From: an uncultured Tessaracoccus sp.
Lineage (GTDB): Bacteria; Actinomycetota; Actinomycetes; Propionibacteriales; Propionibacteriaceae
Reading direction: 5' to 3'
Length of the DNA stretch: 64,000 nucleotides
Assembly (NCBI RefSeq): GCF_943914565.1
Contig: NZ_CALUCN010000004.1
Span: forward strand, 1 to 64,000
In this document: piece after piece, positions 26,618 through 35,253 of the stretch
Layout of the letters: every line of letters begins with the position of its first letter
How positions within the stretch are numbered: position 1 is the first letter of the stretch
Program-made: the position numbers and the translations under genes
The notes under the pieces: model-generated
The model's database searches: none
Told to the model about the DNA's origin: nothing
Seen by the model: only the letters and a program-made list of their open reading frames with translations

Positions 26618-28095
26618 CGCGCCCCAATCTCGTCTTCATCATGTCGGACGACCATGCTGCGCACGCGATCTCCGCCTACGGCAGCAAGGTCAACCGCACC
26701 CCGCACATGGACCGGATCGCCAGCGAGGGCGCCCGGCTCGATGCGGTGTACTGCACCAACTCGATCTGCACCCCGTCCCGGGCGACGATCCTCACCGGTA
26801 CCTACAGCCACGTCAACGGCTGCGCCACCATCTTCACCGAGATGGACCACCGCGTCCCCTCCTATTCCGAGGTCCTCCAGGACCACGGCTACCGCACCGC
26901 GATCTTCGGCAAGTGGCACCTCGGGGAGTCCGAGAAGGCGCAGCCGCGCGGCTTCCACGACTGGCTCGTCTTCCCCGGCCAAGGCGTGTACCACGACCCG
27001 CTCTTCATCGGCCCCGACGGCGAACGCACCATCGAGGGATACGCCACCGACATCGTCACCGACCTCTCCCTCGACTGGCTCGACCGGCAACGGGCCGAGC
27101 ACGCCGACGAGCCGTTCTGTCTGATGATCCACCACAAGGCCCCCCACCGCCCCTGGATTCCCGACGAGAAGCACAAGGACCTCTACCCCGCAGGCACCAT
27201 CCCCGAGCCCAGCACCCTGTTCGACGACCACTCCACGATGTCGCGCGCCGTCCAGGCCGTCCGCATGTCCATCGCCGACGACCTCACCAAACGCGACGTC
27301 AAGGAAGACCTCCCCGAGAACTTGCGCGGCGACGACAAGGTCGTCGAACGCACCCGCTGGAACTACCAGCGCTACATGCGCGACTACCTCCAAACCATCC
27401 AGTCCATCGACGACAACGTCGGCCGGGTCCTCGACTACCTCGACGAGCACGGGCTGGCCGAGAACACCATCGTCGTCTACACCTCCGACCAGGGCTTCTT
27501 CCTCGGTGACCACGGCTGGTTCGACAAGCGGCTGATGTTCGATCAGTCGCTGCTCATGCCGGTGCTGATGCGTTGGCCTGCCGAGATCCCGGCCGGGTCC
27601 CACGTGGAGGCGATGATCACCAACGTCGACTTCGCCGCGACGTTCCTCGACATGTGCGGCCTCGATCCCGACGAGACCCTCCCCACCCACCAGGGCCGAA
27701 GCTTCCGCGCTCTGCTGCGCGGCGAGCCCGAGCCCGACGACTGGCAGGACGCGATCTACTACCGCTACTGGGAGCACGACGACCCCAACCACCACGTCCC
27801 CGCCCACTACGGCATCCGCACCCGCCGTTACAAGTACATCGACTACTACGGCGACGGACTGGGCGCCCCGGGATCATCGGACAAGATCTTCGAACGCGAG
27901 TACGAGCTCTACGACCTCGAGCAGGACCCCGAGGAGCTCACCAACCTCGCCAACGATCCCGCCCACCACGATCTCCTGATTCGCATGCGCGAAGAGCTCG
28001 CACGCCTCCAGGCCGAGGTGGGAGACACCCCCTACACCGGCCCCGACAGCCCACGCCCCGAGTGGAACACCGAGGCCACACAACAGTGGTCCTGA
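26614..28095 (+). CDS. Type I sulfatase
   Basis: A 493-residue cytoplasmic sulfatase of the alkaline-phosphatase superfamily. Metal ligands are in M-S-D-D-H near residues 10-14. The catalytic motif is C52-T-P-S-R, where Cys must be converted to formylglycine. Later blocks are G-K-W-H-L-G and T-S-D-Q-G-F-F-L-G-D-H-G. It lacks a signal peptide, so it acts on imported sulfate esters; organisation with an ABC importer indicates sulfur scavenging. A choline- or aryl-sulfatase is possible. The maturase (FGE) is not in the window. Confidence 0.93.
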   Translation: MTRPNLVFIMSDDHAAHAISAYGSKVNRTPHMDRIASEGARLDAVYCTNSICTPSRATILTGTYSHVNGCATIFTEMDHRVPSYSEVLQDHGYRTAIFGKWHLGESEKAQPRGFHDWLVFPGQGVYHDPLFIGPDGERTIEGYATDIVTDLSLDWLDRQRAEHADEPFCLMIHHKAPHRPWIPDEKHKDLYPAGTIPEPSTLFDDHSTMSRAVQAVRMSIADDLTKRDVKEDLPENLRGDDKVVERTRWNYQRYMRDYLQTIQSIDDNVGRVLDYLDEHGLAENTIVVYTSDQGFFLGDHGWFDKRLMFDQSLLMPVLMRWPAEIPAGSHVEAMITNVDFAATFLDMCGLDPDETLPTHQGRSFRALLRGEPEPDDWQDAIYYRYWEHDDPNHHVPAHYGIRTRRYKYIDYYGDGLGAPGSSDKIFEREYELYDLEQDPEELTNLANDPAHHDLLIRMREELARLQAEVGDTPYTGPDSPRPEWNTEATQQWS

Positions 28096-28096
28096 A

Positions 28097-28148
28097 CTGA
28101 GCACGGCCTACTCGCCACCCGTCGGGGAGGCGAGTAGGCCGTGCTCAG
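28097..28148 (+). terminator. Strong hairpin terminator after the sulfatase
   Basis: CTGAGCACGGCCTACTCGCC pairs with its exact complement across a 12-base loop: a 20-bp perfect stem starting one base after the stop codon. Confidence 0.8.
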
Positions 28149-28194
28149 GCCGGAGATCCGCACCTGTCACCAGCTGAGCTTCCACCCTCAAAGG

Positions 28195-28200
28195 TAGAAT
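28195..28200 (+). promoter_or_regulatory. -10 box of the leaderless vapBC operon
   Basis: TAGAAT, six bases (GGAGCC), ATG. GGAGCC is too close to the start for a ribosome binding site. Confidence 0.5.
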
Positions 28201-28206
28201 GGAGCC

Positions 28207-28461
28207 ATGAGCATCAACGTGAAGAACGCAGAGCTCGTGGAAATGATCCGTCTGGGCGCTGCCGCCGAAGGCATGGGGCAAACGGCGTACATCCGGCATG
28301 CCGTGGAGCACCTCCGCGAGCAGTCCGACCACAACGACGAACGCCGCCGCCGACGCGCCCGAGCGCTCGCTGCGCAACTCGCCCGCAGCGTGCGCACCGA
28401 GGACCACTCGGGCGCTGTGGTGGATGCTGACCTGTACGCGGAGGATGGTCTGCCGCAGTGA
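28207..28461 (+). CDS. vapB: VapB-type antitoxin
   Basis: An 84-residue antitoxin of the type II class. A short ribbon-helix-helix-like N-terminus (S-I-N-V-K-N-A-E-L-V) is followed by a very basic helix (E-R-R-R-R-R-A-R-A) and an acidic tail ending D-L-Y-A-E-D-G-L-P-Q, which is the usual toxin-neutralising end of VapB proteins. It overlaps the toxin start (GTGA). Autoregulation by the VapBC complex is expected from the family. Confidence 0.85.
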   Translation: MSINVKNAELVEMIRLGAAAEGMGQTAYIRHAVEHLREQSDHNDERRRRRARALAAQLARSVRTEDHSGAVVDADLYAEDGLPQ

Positions 28462-28877
28462 TCGTCGTCGACACATCCGCCGTCTGGGCCGTGATCATCG
28501 GCGAACCGGAGTCCGAGCACCTGCTCGAGTTCATACTGGAACGCCGCGACCTCGCAATGTCGGCGGCGACGCTGGTCGAGCTCCAGACATTGTGCCTTCG
28601 CCGGTTGTCCGAGCACGAGCAGCTGCTCGCCACTCGTCTGCTGCAAACCTTGGACATCACGATTGTCCCGTTCGACGAGGATCAAGCGCAGCGAGCCCAG
28701 GAGGGAATGCGCACCTTCGGTCGTGGCTCTGGCTCCAGGGCGAGGTTGAACTTGGGCGACGCATTCGCCTACGGCCTCGCCACACAGACAAACAGCCCGC
28801 TGCTCTGCATCGGCAATGATTTTCCCCACACAGACGTCCAGCTGGCATGGCCGGCGACGGACCCCGACACACCGTGA
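28458..28877 (+). CDS. vapC: VapC PIN-domain ribonuclease toxin
   Basis: A 139-residue PIN-domain RNase. The acidic metal-binding residues are all present: Asp5 (V-V-D-T-S), Glu41 (L-V-E-L), Asp101 (L-G-D-A-F-A-Y) and Asp121 (I-G-N-D-F). VapC toxins cleave tRNA or rRNA and are silenced by VapB. The GTG start overlaps the antitoxin stop. The pair sits alone between a strong terminator and an unrelated gene, like a mobile cassette. Confidence 0.9.
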   Translation: MIVVDTSAVWAVIIGEPESEHLLEFILERRDLAMSAATLVELQTLCLRRLSEHEQLLATRLLQTLDITIVPFDEDQAQRAQEGMRTFGRGSGSRARLNLGDAFAYGLATQTNSPLLCIGNDFPHTDVQLAWPATDPDTP

Positions 28878-28924
28878 CGCACACGCCGGGTCCGGGCAGC
28901 GCGTCCCCGTGGCAGGCTGGACGT

Positions 28925-29821
28925 ATGAGCACAGCACCACGCATCGTCGTGACCGGGGCGAACGGCCTGGTCGGGTCCCACGTCTGCAAGGCGCTCGCTG
29001 AGCGCGGGGCGCGCGTGCGCGCCGTCGTGCGCAGGGAGGGGGCCGCGCCGGAGCTCCCCGGCGTGGAGGAGGTCGTGGGCGAGTTCCACGATCCCGCCAC
29101 CGCCGCGCGGATCTGCGAGGGCGCGGCCGCCGTCGTGCAGACCGTGCACCCGATGCGCGACGACCATCTCCAGACGGCGTCGGTCGGCTGGTCGGCGCAG
29201 CTCGCGACGGCTGCGCGGGACGCCGGCGTCGCCCGCTACGTGCACGTCTCCACGACGTCGGTCTACGAGCGCGAGGAGTCCACCGGCGACGTCGACGAAC
29301 ACTCCAAACTCGTGGACGACGACGCCCGCGACTACGCGGTCACCAAGCGCGACACCGACGACGCCGTGCGCGCCGTCGACGGCATCACCCGCATCCTCGT
29401 CCACCCGACGGCGATCCTCGGCCCGGGCGAGTGGTCGGTGTGGAACGTGCGTCGCCCGCAGGCCATTCGCGACGAGGCCTCGGCCCGCCGCGACGACCCG
29501 GACCGCACGTTCGGGTGGGTCCACGTCGACGACCTCGCGGCCCTGATCGCCGACCTCGCCACCGGCCGCATCCCCACGGCCGACGACCCGGATCAGGGCC
29601 CCGTCGAGGGCTCGGCGACGAGCGTCAACGCCGTCGCGGGCAACGTCCCCTACCGCGAGTACCTGGCGCCCGTCGCGGCGGCCATGGGCGTGGAGCCGGA
29701 GTGGGAGCGGCGGCCGGCGTTTCGCGCGAAGCTGCTCGCCAACCGGGCGCGCACCTGGGGCTGGGAGCCGACGGTCACGTTCGAGGCGGCCATGCAGGAG
29801 CTCCTCGACGGCCTGCGCTGA
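28925..29821 (+). CDS. NAD-dependent epimerase/dehydratase family protein
   Basis: A 298-residue extended short-chain dehydrogenase fold. The Rossmann motif G-A-N-G-L-V-G-S-H is near residue 11, and the catalytic region has S-T-T-S-V-Y with Y-A-V-T-K about 30 residues on (YxxxK). A nucleoside-sugar epimerase, sterol dehydrogenase-like or oxidoreductase role is possible; the substrate is not readable. The start ATG has a CAGGCT box six bases upstream. The 3' end overlaps the convergent VanZ/RDD gene by 47 bases. Confidence 0.85.
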   Translation: MSTAPRIVVTGANGLVGSHVCKALAERGARVRAVVRREGAAPELPGVEEVVGEFHDPATAARICEGAAAVVQTVHPMRDDHLQTASVGWSAQLATAARDAGVARYVHVSTTSVYEREESTGDVDEHSKLVDDDARDYAVTKRDTDDAVRAVDGITRILVHPTAILGPGEWSVWNVRRPQAIRDEASARRDDPDRTFGWVHVDDLAALIADLATGRIPTADDPDQGPVEGSATSVNAVAGNVPYREYLAPVAAAMGVEPEWERRPAFRAKLLANRARTWGWEPTVTFEAAMQELLDGLR

Positions 29822-30929
29822 CGGGCGCCCGACGGCACGCCCGTTCGTCGACGATCGCGAGCCCGGTCAGCAGGAACGACAGGCCCCGGGGATCCACGAG
29901 GGCCGCGACCACGGCCGCCGTGGGGAGCAGCAGACCCACCCCGGGGAGGAACGGCCCGACCCGCGGGACCGCCCACGGCACGAGGGTGCCGGTGAGCAGG
30001 ACGCCCTGCACCGACAACGCCCGCAGCACGAGCCGCCCCCGCGACGCGGGCTCCGGCCGCAGCCGGACCGACCGCTGCCCCAGCGACGCGCCGCTGCCGG
30101 CGAGGGCCGGCCACAGGACGACGACCATCGACACGGCCCACGCGGCCAGTGACGCGGGCCGGTCCGTGGGCGGTTGGTCGGCGGGATCCCAGCGGTCGCC
30201 GCGAAGGCCTGCGTGCAGGACGGTCAGCCCGACGACCGTCACGACCGACGCCGTGAGCGAAGCGATGCCGAGGTAGCAGGCGTCGAACAGCATGCCGCCC
30301 AGCCGACGTCGACGCGTGACCGGGCGGGGCAGGTCGCGGGTGGCGAGCAGCTCGTCGCGATGGGACATCCACCGGGGCACCAGCGCCTCGAGGATCACGC
30401 CGACGACGGCGCCGGAGGTGTTGGTGACGAGGTCGGTGACGTCCGCGAGCCGGTACGGGCAGGGCATGAGGCCGAAGTTGCCCGTGAGCTGCGCCGTCTC
30501 GATGACCGCGGATGTGAGCAGCCCGAGCCCGACCACGACCACGCGCGGCAGCTCGAACACGCGCCGGACCAGGAACCCGAGGGGCACGAACAGCAAGATG
30601 TTGAACACCGGCTCGAGCACCACCCAGGATCGCACCGCGGCGGCCAGGCCGACGTCGTCGATCTTCGCGACGATCTCCTTGGGCACGCGCGTCACGTCGA
30701 ACTCGGGGCTCGTCGCGCGCGTGGCGCAGAACTCGCCGCTGAAGTCGGGGATCGGGAAGATCGTGAGCGCGATGAGCCCGGCGGTGTAGACGAAGCCCGC
30801 CACCGTCCACACCATCCGCATCCCCTCGAACCGGCCGAACCGGCGGTACTGCCAGATCACCAGTGGCAGGAACAGCAGCGCGGAGACGGCGAGACCGATC
30901 ATCGTCGCGACGAGGATCTGCTCGATCAT
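29775..30929 (-). CDS. VanZ-like and RDD-domain membrane protein
   Basis: A 384-residue multi-pass membrane protein. The first half is VanZ-like (W-T-V-A-G-F-V-Y-T-A-G-L-I-A-L, P-V-F-N-I-L-L-F-V-P-L-G-F, later S-A-V-I-E-T-A-Q and D-V-T-D-L-V-T-N-T-S-G-A-V-V-G). After about residue 200 an RDD-like region follows (R-R-R-L-G-G-M-L-F-D-A-C-Y-L, G-Q-R-S-V-R-L-R). Function is unknown; VanZ homology alone does not mean glycopeptide resistance. The last 16 codons overlap the convergent epimerase gene. Confidence 0.82.
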   Translation of the reverse strand: MIEQILVATMIGLAVSALLFLPLVIWQYRRFGRFEGMRMVWTVAGFVYTAGLIALTIFPIPDFSGEFCATRATSPEFDVTRVPKEIVAKIDDVGLAAAVRSWVVLEPVFNILLFVPLGFLVRRVFELPRVVVVGLGLLTSAVIETAQLTGNFGLMPCPYRLADVTDLVTNTSGAVVGVILEALVPRWMSHRDELLATRDLPRPVTRRRRLGGMLFDACYLGIASLTASVVTVVGLTVLHAGLRGDRWDPADQPPTDRPASLAAWAVSMVVVLWPALAGSGASLGQRSVRLRPEPASRGRLVLRALSVQGVLLTGTLVPWAVPRVGPFLPGVGLLLPTAAVVAALVDPRGLSFLLTGLAIVDERACRRAPVSAGRRGAPAWPPRT

Positions 30930-31071
30930 GGGGCCCTCCTTCCGGGTACGCCTCCAGCCTCTCGGAGCGCGGCCCGAAACGCAGTGGTGCCAGCACTAGG
31001 GTTTGCGGTGGTGCACGCCCGCCCCGTCGCGCCTCGGCCACTTCTCGCGCGGTTGCTGGAAGAGTGGGTCC

Positions 31072-31407
31072 ATGGCTGACCTGGACCTCGACGAGATCGC
31101 CGACGAGCTGGAGCAGAAGGCGAGCGACCTGCGGGCGCGCATCGCCGAGCTCACCCGCGTCGTCAACGCCGACGAGACCATCTCGTTCGGCAAGCGCATC
31201 GGCGACGGCACCACGCAGGCCATCCAGCAGATGGCCGACACCGCCGCGGCCGAGTCCCTCCACGCCACGCTGCTCGAGGTCGAGGCCGCGCAGCAGCGCC
31301 TCGCCGACGGCACGTTCGGCCGCTGCACCGTCTGCGGCAAGGAGATTCCCGCGGGCCGACTCGAGTTCCGCCCCTGGGCCGCCACCTGCGTCGAGCACGC
31401 CGACTGA
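31072..31407 (+). CDS. TraR/DksA-type zinc-finger protein
   Basis: A 111-residue protein with a helical coiled-coil-like N-terminal half and a C-terminal zinc ribbon: C-T-V-C-G near residue 87, the rest of the site in A-T-C-V-E-H. Actinobacterial members of this family are usually called DksA/TraR-like regulators. The coiled-coil tip acidic residues of true DksA are not obvious, so RNA polymerase secondary-channel binding is only inferred. TAGGGT at 30998-31003 may serve as its -10 box. Confidence 0.85.
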   Translation: MADLDLDEIADELEQKASDLRARIAELTRVVNADETISFGKRIGDGTTQAIQQMADTAAAESLHATLLEVEAAQQRLADGTFGRCTVCGKEIPAGRLEFRPWAATCVEHAD

Positions 31408-31464
31408 CCCGTGACCCCGTCGGGAGGCAGGATGGGACCCGACACGCGACGAAAGGGGCGGCGA

Positions 31465-31911
31465 ATGAGCAGCGACGAGTGGGCGCCCGGGGTGACCATC
31501 AACGGCAGCACTTCCTACCAGGCCAAGCGCGAGATGGAGTACGGCTTCCTCGATCCCCTGCAGCGCATGAACGGCGACAAGCTGTACTCCTACGTGCTCT
31601 GGCACTACCCCGCCGACGAGGAATTCTCACACCCCGACTTCCTCACCGACTACCTCCAATGCGCCGGCACCGCCGAACGACTCACCGTCGAACTGCGCAC
31701 CACCCACCCCGACGGCACCCACACCCACTGGACCCTCGGACACGCCACCCCCACCGGCACCGCCAACGAACCCATCCACTGGAACGGCAACACCACCACC
31801 GTCCACCCGCAAGAGGTCTGGACCGCCGAACAAGCCGCCCCACTCTTCGAGCAATACGCCACCCACCGCACCATCCCCGACCACGTCCACCGCCGCGAAC
31901 TCGACCTCTGA
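31465..31911 (+). CDS. Hypothetical protein with conserved-looking alpha/beta fold
   Basis: A 148-residue soluble protein I do not recognise. It begins G-V-T-I-N-G-S-T-S-Y-Q and contains E-Y-G-F-L-D-P-L-Q-R and several His/Trp-rich beta-like stretches (H-T-H-W-T-L-G-H). The start is the ATG after AAAGGGG; an upstream in-frame ATG is possible. Codon use in the second half is almost wholly C-ending, stronger than in neighbouring genes. No neighbours suggest a role. Confidence 0.65.
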   Translation: MSSDEWAPGVTINGSTSYQAKREMEYGFLDPLQRMNGDKLYSYVLWHYPADEEFSHPDFLTDYLQCAGTAERLTVELRTTHPDGTHTHWTLGHATPTGTANEPIHWNGNTTTVHPQEVWTAEQAAPLFEQYATHRTIPDHVHRRELDL

Positions 31912-31946
31912 GCCCAGCGCTGGACACCACCCGCCCGCGACCCGGT

Positions 31947-32513
31947 TCAGGCCTGCGGGTGGCGCCGGTACGCGGACACCGACGAGTGTCCGGCCTCCCA
32001 GAACCGCCACGGCTCCTGAGCCGCGCGGGGCACACCCACGCGCGGCCCTGTGGCCACCTCCCCCACGGCCCGGCCGGGCAGCAACCGCACGGGCGAGCCC
32101 TCGTCGAGGAGATTGACGCCGGCGTCGGCCATGGTGATGCCGAGCGTGCGGGTGAGGTTGCCGGGTCCGCGCGCGAGCCGGGCGTCCGCGACGTGGCCGC
32201 GCCGCCGTCGGGCCTCCTCGATGCCGTCCACCACCTCACCGGCGCGGACGAGGACCGCGCTGGCGATCCCCTCGGGGGAACAGACGACGTTGCAGCACGT
32301 GTGCCCGTGCATCGAGTAGCAGTAGAGGTGGCCGGGCGGGCCGAACATCACAGCGTTGCGCCTCGTACGGCCGCGCCAGGCGTGCGACGCCGGGTCGGCC
32401 TCGCCCAGGTACGCCTCGACCTCGGTGATCCGCACCGCCACGTCCCCTCGTCGCAGCACCGCCCCGAGCAGGCGCGGCGCCACGGCCAGGGCGTCGTCTT
32501 CGAGGGAGCGCAT
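31947..32513 (-). CDS. DNA-3-methyladenine glycosylase (AAG/MPG family)
   Basis: A 188-residue base-excision glycosylase that removes alkylated purines. Family blocks: I-T-E-V-E-A-Y with the catalytic Glu near residue 32, D-P-A-S-H-A-W-R-G-R-T-R-R-N, M-F-G-P-P-G-H-L-Y-C-Y, and R-G-P-G-N-L-T-R-T-L-G-I near residue 115. Length is typical for bacterial members. It is on the same strand as the downstream ElyC-like gene but separated by 30 bases. Confidence 0.93.
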   Translation of the reverse strand: MRSLEDDALAVAPRLLGAVLRRGDVAVRITEVEAYLGEADPASHAWRGRTRRNAVMFGPPGHLYCYSMHGHTCCNVVCSPEGIASAVLVRAGEVVDGIEEARRRRGHVADARLARGPGNLTRTLGITMADAGVNLLDEGSPVRLLPGRAVGEVATGPRVGVPRAAQEPWRFWEAGHSSVSAYRRHPQA

Positions 32514-32543
32514 GACCCCGCACCCTACCGCGCGCCCAGCCGC

Positions 32544-33578
32544 TCAGCCGAGCTGCGCGAGCGTCTGCACCGCGACGAGGAGCATCGGCAGGCACCCGAG
32601 CCCCAGCATGACGGTCACGAACCGCGGGTGGTCGCGCAGCAGCGCCACGTACTCGCGGATCATCGCCGAGGGCCAGTAGTAGCGCACGGTCCGGTACCCG
32701 ACGGCGTACCCGGGGAGCTTGGCGCGCCGCATCATCGTCGCGGCGCGGAACGCGTGGTAGTCGTTCGTCGCGACGGCCACCGGCCCGCGCACACCCTCGG
32801 CCCGCAGCAGCGCGGCGGAGTAGCGGAGGTTCTCCTCGGTGTTCGTCGACCGGTCCTCGAGCCGCACGAGCGCGCGGTCCGTCCCCTGTTCGACGGCGTA
32901 GGCGCCCATCGCCTCCGCCTCCGACACCTGCTCGTCAGAGCCCTGCCCGCCGGACATCACGACGGGGATCGCGCGCCCGTCGGCCCACGCCCGCCGCGCC
33001 ACGACGAGGCCCCGGTCGATGCGCCTGGCCAGCAGCGGCGACACCGTGCGCCCGCCGCGCAGCGCCCCGCCCAGCACCACGACCGCCTCGACCGTGCCGC
33101 CGAAGCACGAGAACCACCACGTGTACAGCGACGAGTACAGCACGAAGCACACGAACCCGAACGCCAGCTCCACCATCGGCGGCGCGAGCAGCGCCAGCAC
33201 GATCTCGACGGTGGTCCAGCCCAGCGGGACCGCCACCGTCCCCAGCGCGAGGTAGCCGAGCGTCCCGGACCCGACGACGCCGGAGATCATCGTCCCCCGC
33301 CCGAGCCCCTCCTTGCGCCACATCACCACGCAGTTCACGACGAGGAACAGCCCTGCCAGCAGGGGAAAGCTCACCAGCACGAGTCCCGTCGCCGCGAGCG
33401 CGATGTCGACGGCGGTGTGCAGCACCTGCACGTCGGGCAGCTCGGTCACCCACAGCAGTACCTGCGCAGCGAAGGCCCCCAGCGAGAACACCAGCAGGAA
33501 TCCCGGCCAGATCACCCGCGGCTCGATCGCGAACCACACCACGAAGGCCACCAGCAGCACGAGCGCGACGATCCACAT
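32544..33578 (-). CDS. YdcF/ElyC family (DUF218) membrane protein
   Basis: A 344-residue protein. About six hydrophobic segments in the first 170 residues precede a DUF218 domain with V-V-L-G-G, the V-M-S-G-G-Q-G-S-D-E loop, E-A-E-A-M and the family motif D-R-S-T-N-T-E-E-N, then T-N-D-Y-H-A-F-R. A final membrane segment closes it. Related ElyC proteins act in cell-envelope polysaccharide metabolism; the enzymatic role is unsettled. GGAGG precedes the ATG. A 42-bp repeat lies just upstream. Confidence 0.85.
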   Translation of the reverse strand: MWIVALVLLVAFVVWFAIEPRVIWPGFLLVFSLGAFAAQVLLWVTELPDVQVLHTAVDIALAATGLVLVSFPLLAGLFLVVNCVVMWRKEGLGRGTMISGVVGSGTLGYLALGTVAVPLGWTTVEIVLALLAPPMVELAFGFVCFVLYSSLYTWWFSCFGGTVEAVVVLGGALRGGRTVSPLLARRIDRGLVVARRAWADGRAIPVVMSGGQGSDEQVSEAEAMGAYAVEQGTDRALVRLEDRSTNTEENLRYSAALLRAEGVRGPVAVATNDYHAFRAATMMRRAKLPGYAVGYRTVRYYWPSAMIREYVALLRDHPRFVTVMLGLGCLPMLLVAVQTLAQLG

Positions 33579-33586
33579 ACCTCCAA

Positions 33587-33628
33587 GTGAACCCCACCAC
33601 CCGCGCTCACGTCGATGGTGCCAGCACT
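33587..33628. repeat. 42-bp dispersed repeat, copy A (upstream of the ElyC-like gene)
   Basis: GTGAACCCCACCAC, ten variable bases, then GTCGATGGTGCCAGCACT. The other copy is at 37569-37610 with identical spacing and one change in the conserved part, and the right end TGGTGCCAGCACT recurs at 30985-30997. On the minus strand it precedes the ElyC-like gene by nine bases. Its conserved ends suggest a two-part binding site or an old duplication. Confidence 0.7.
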
Positions 33629-33697
33629 ACTCTTGCCTCCGTCGCAGCCCGCTGGGCCCGGGCCGCGGGGGCCACGTGCGACGTCGGGTCGAAGGCC

Positions 33698-34483
33698 TCA
33701 GCTGTCCTCAGGCAGCCTGCCGGGCCAGTCGGCGGGCAGCCGCCCGAACACGATGCGGTCGTCGAACCACTGGAACACCTGCCCCACCTCGACGAAGCCA
33801 GCCGCCCGCAGCGACGAAACATGGAAGCCGACATCGACCTTGACGGTGCGCTGCTTGTCCGCCCAGCGCGCCCGCCACAACGCAGCCTCCGACTCCCAGC
33901 CCGGCATGCGCAATGCCTCGTCCCACCACTGGTCCCACGTGTGCACGCCCGCGGCGAACGAGTCGCGCTCGAAGTCGGCCCTGACCTGCCGCGACAGCGC
34001 GTGCAACGTGGGGTGCACGGTGGCGTCGACGTGCAGGTGGTCGGCGTTGAGGAACACTCCGCCCGGGTGCAGGTGCTCGGCGAGCCGCAGGTACGTCGTC
34101 GCCAATTCGCCCGGCTGCAGCCAGTGCAGGGCCGTGGCGCTCATCGCAGCGTCGAACAGGCCGAGCCCGTCCCCCCAGTCGTCGCTGGTGAGATCCCGGT
34201 CCTCGAACGTCAGCCGGTCCCCGAACGCGTTGGTCTCGCGTCCAAGACGCAGGAGGACCGGGTCGCGGTCGATGCCCACCACCGTGGTGTCGGGCAAGCG
34301 ATCCAACAAGGCCGCGCCCAGGCTGCCGGGTCCGCACGCCACGTCGAGGACCCGCAGTGGCCGACCCCGCTCTGCGCGAAGGGCGGCGAGCACGTCCACG
34401 ACGGTGCGGGTGCGCAGGTCACGCATCTCGATGAAGGCGGTCTGTTGGGCGTGCCAGGCGGCGAGGAGTTCGTCGGGGGTCAT
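33698..34483 (-). CDS. SAM-dependent methyltransferase in the btu operon
   Basis: A 261-residue class I methyltransferase. Motif I is V-L-D-V-A-C-G-P-G-S-L-G near residue 44, then V-V-G-I-D-R-D as motif II, and the F-D-A-A-M-S-A-T-A-L-H-W-L acidic/aromatic loop typical of small-molecule methyltransferases. The ATG overlaps the btuD stop (ATGA), so it is translated with the B12 importer under the same riboswitch. The substrate is unknown; a link to corrinoid metabolism is suggested by context only. Confidence 0.85.
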   Translation of the reverse strand: MTPDELLAAWHAQQTAFIEMRDLRTRTVVDVLAALRAERGRPLRVLDVACGPGSLGAALLDRLPDTTVVGIDRDPVLLRLGRETNAFGDRLTFEDRDLTSDDWGDGLGLFDAAMSATALHWLQPGELATTYLRLAEHLHPGGVFLNADHLHVDATVHPTLHALSRQVRADFERDSFAAGVHTWDQWWDEALRMPGWESEAALWRARWADKQRTVKVDVGFHVSSLRAAGFVEVGQVFQWFDDRIVFGRLPADWPGRLPEDS

Positions 34484-35253
34484 GGGGTGTCGTGTTCCTT
34501 CCAGGAGTCGTAGAGCAGGTGGATGGAGCCGTCGCGCTCGATCCGCGTGATGTCCAACCGGTAGATGGGTTCGAGCAGTTCGGGCCGCAGCGTCTGGGCG
34601 GGTGTGCCCGCGGCGGCGATCCGTCCGTGGTCGAGCACGAGGATGCGGTCGCAGTAGCGGGCCGCGAGGTTGAGGTCGTGGAGCACGACGACGACCGCGC
34701 ACGACAGGTCCGCCACGAGGTCGAGCACCCGGAACTGGTGGTGCAGATCAAGGTGGTTGGTCGGTTCGTCGAGCAGCAGGTGGGTGGCGCGCTGGGCGAT
34801 CGCCCGTGCGATGAGCACGCGCTGGCGCTCTCCCCCGGAGATCTCGGTCACGAGACGGTCCGCCTTGTCGAGCAGTCCCACGTGCGCCAAGGCGTCGGCC
34901 ACGATGCCGTGGTTGGTGTCGTCGTCGTAGCGCAGGAGCCCGGCCGAGGCGAAGCGCCCCAGCGCGACCGTGTCCCGGATGGACAGTGGCAGCGCGGTCT
35001 CGGGTTCCTGCGCCACGACGGCGACGCGACGGGCGATGCCGCGGCGGGAGAGCCGGCGCACGTCGATCCCGTCGAGCTGGACGCTGCCACGATCGGCTGA
35101 GATCGATCGGGTCAGTGCCAGCAGCAGGGAGGACTTGCCGGACCCGTTCGGCCCGACGATGCCGACGACCTCGCGCGGCCCCGCGAGGAGGCCGACGCCG
35201 TCGCACACGACGGCGCCGCCGCGCACGACGCGCAAGTCGTCGACCCGGATCAC
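34480..35253 (-). CDS. btuD: Cobalamin ABC transporter ATPase
   Basis: A 257-residue ABC ATPase of the FecCDE/BtuCD class. Walker A G-P-N-G-S-G-K-S-S near residue 35, Q-loop V-A-Q-E, signature I-S-G-G-E-R-Q-R-V, Walker B H-L-L-L-D-E-P-T-N-H-L-D, H-loop L-H-D-L-N-L-A. All catalytic residues are intact. The GTG overlaps the btuF stop. By fold alone a siderophore importer would be equally possible; the riboswitch ahead of the operon argues for cobalamin. Confidence 0.9.
   Translation of the reverse strand: MIRVDDLRVVRGGAVVCDGVGLLAGPREVVGIVGPNGSGKSSLLLALTRSISADRGSVQLDGIDVRRLSRRGIARRVAVVAQEPETALPLSIRDTVALGRFASAGLLRYDDDTNHGIVADALAHVGLLDKADRLVTEISGGERQRVLIARAIAQRATHLLLDEPTNHLDLHHQFRVLDLVADLSCAVVVVLHDLNLAARYCDRILVLDHGRIAAAGTPAQTLRPELLEPIYRLDITRIERDGSIHLLYDSWKEHDTP

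Noticed and set aside
29775..30929. Glycopeptide resistance from the VanZ-like domain
   Set aside because: VanZ-like domains are widespread; no vanHAX or vanRS genes are near and an RDD-like half is fused.
33587..34513. Plus-strand ORF beginning in the 42-bp repeat
   Set aside because: It is a shadow of the methyltransferase on the other strand; similarity of its first residues to another frame at 37569 comes from the repeated DNA.
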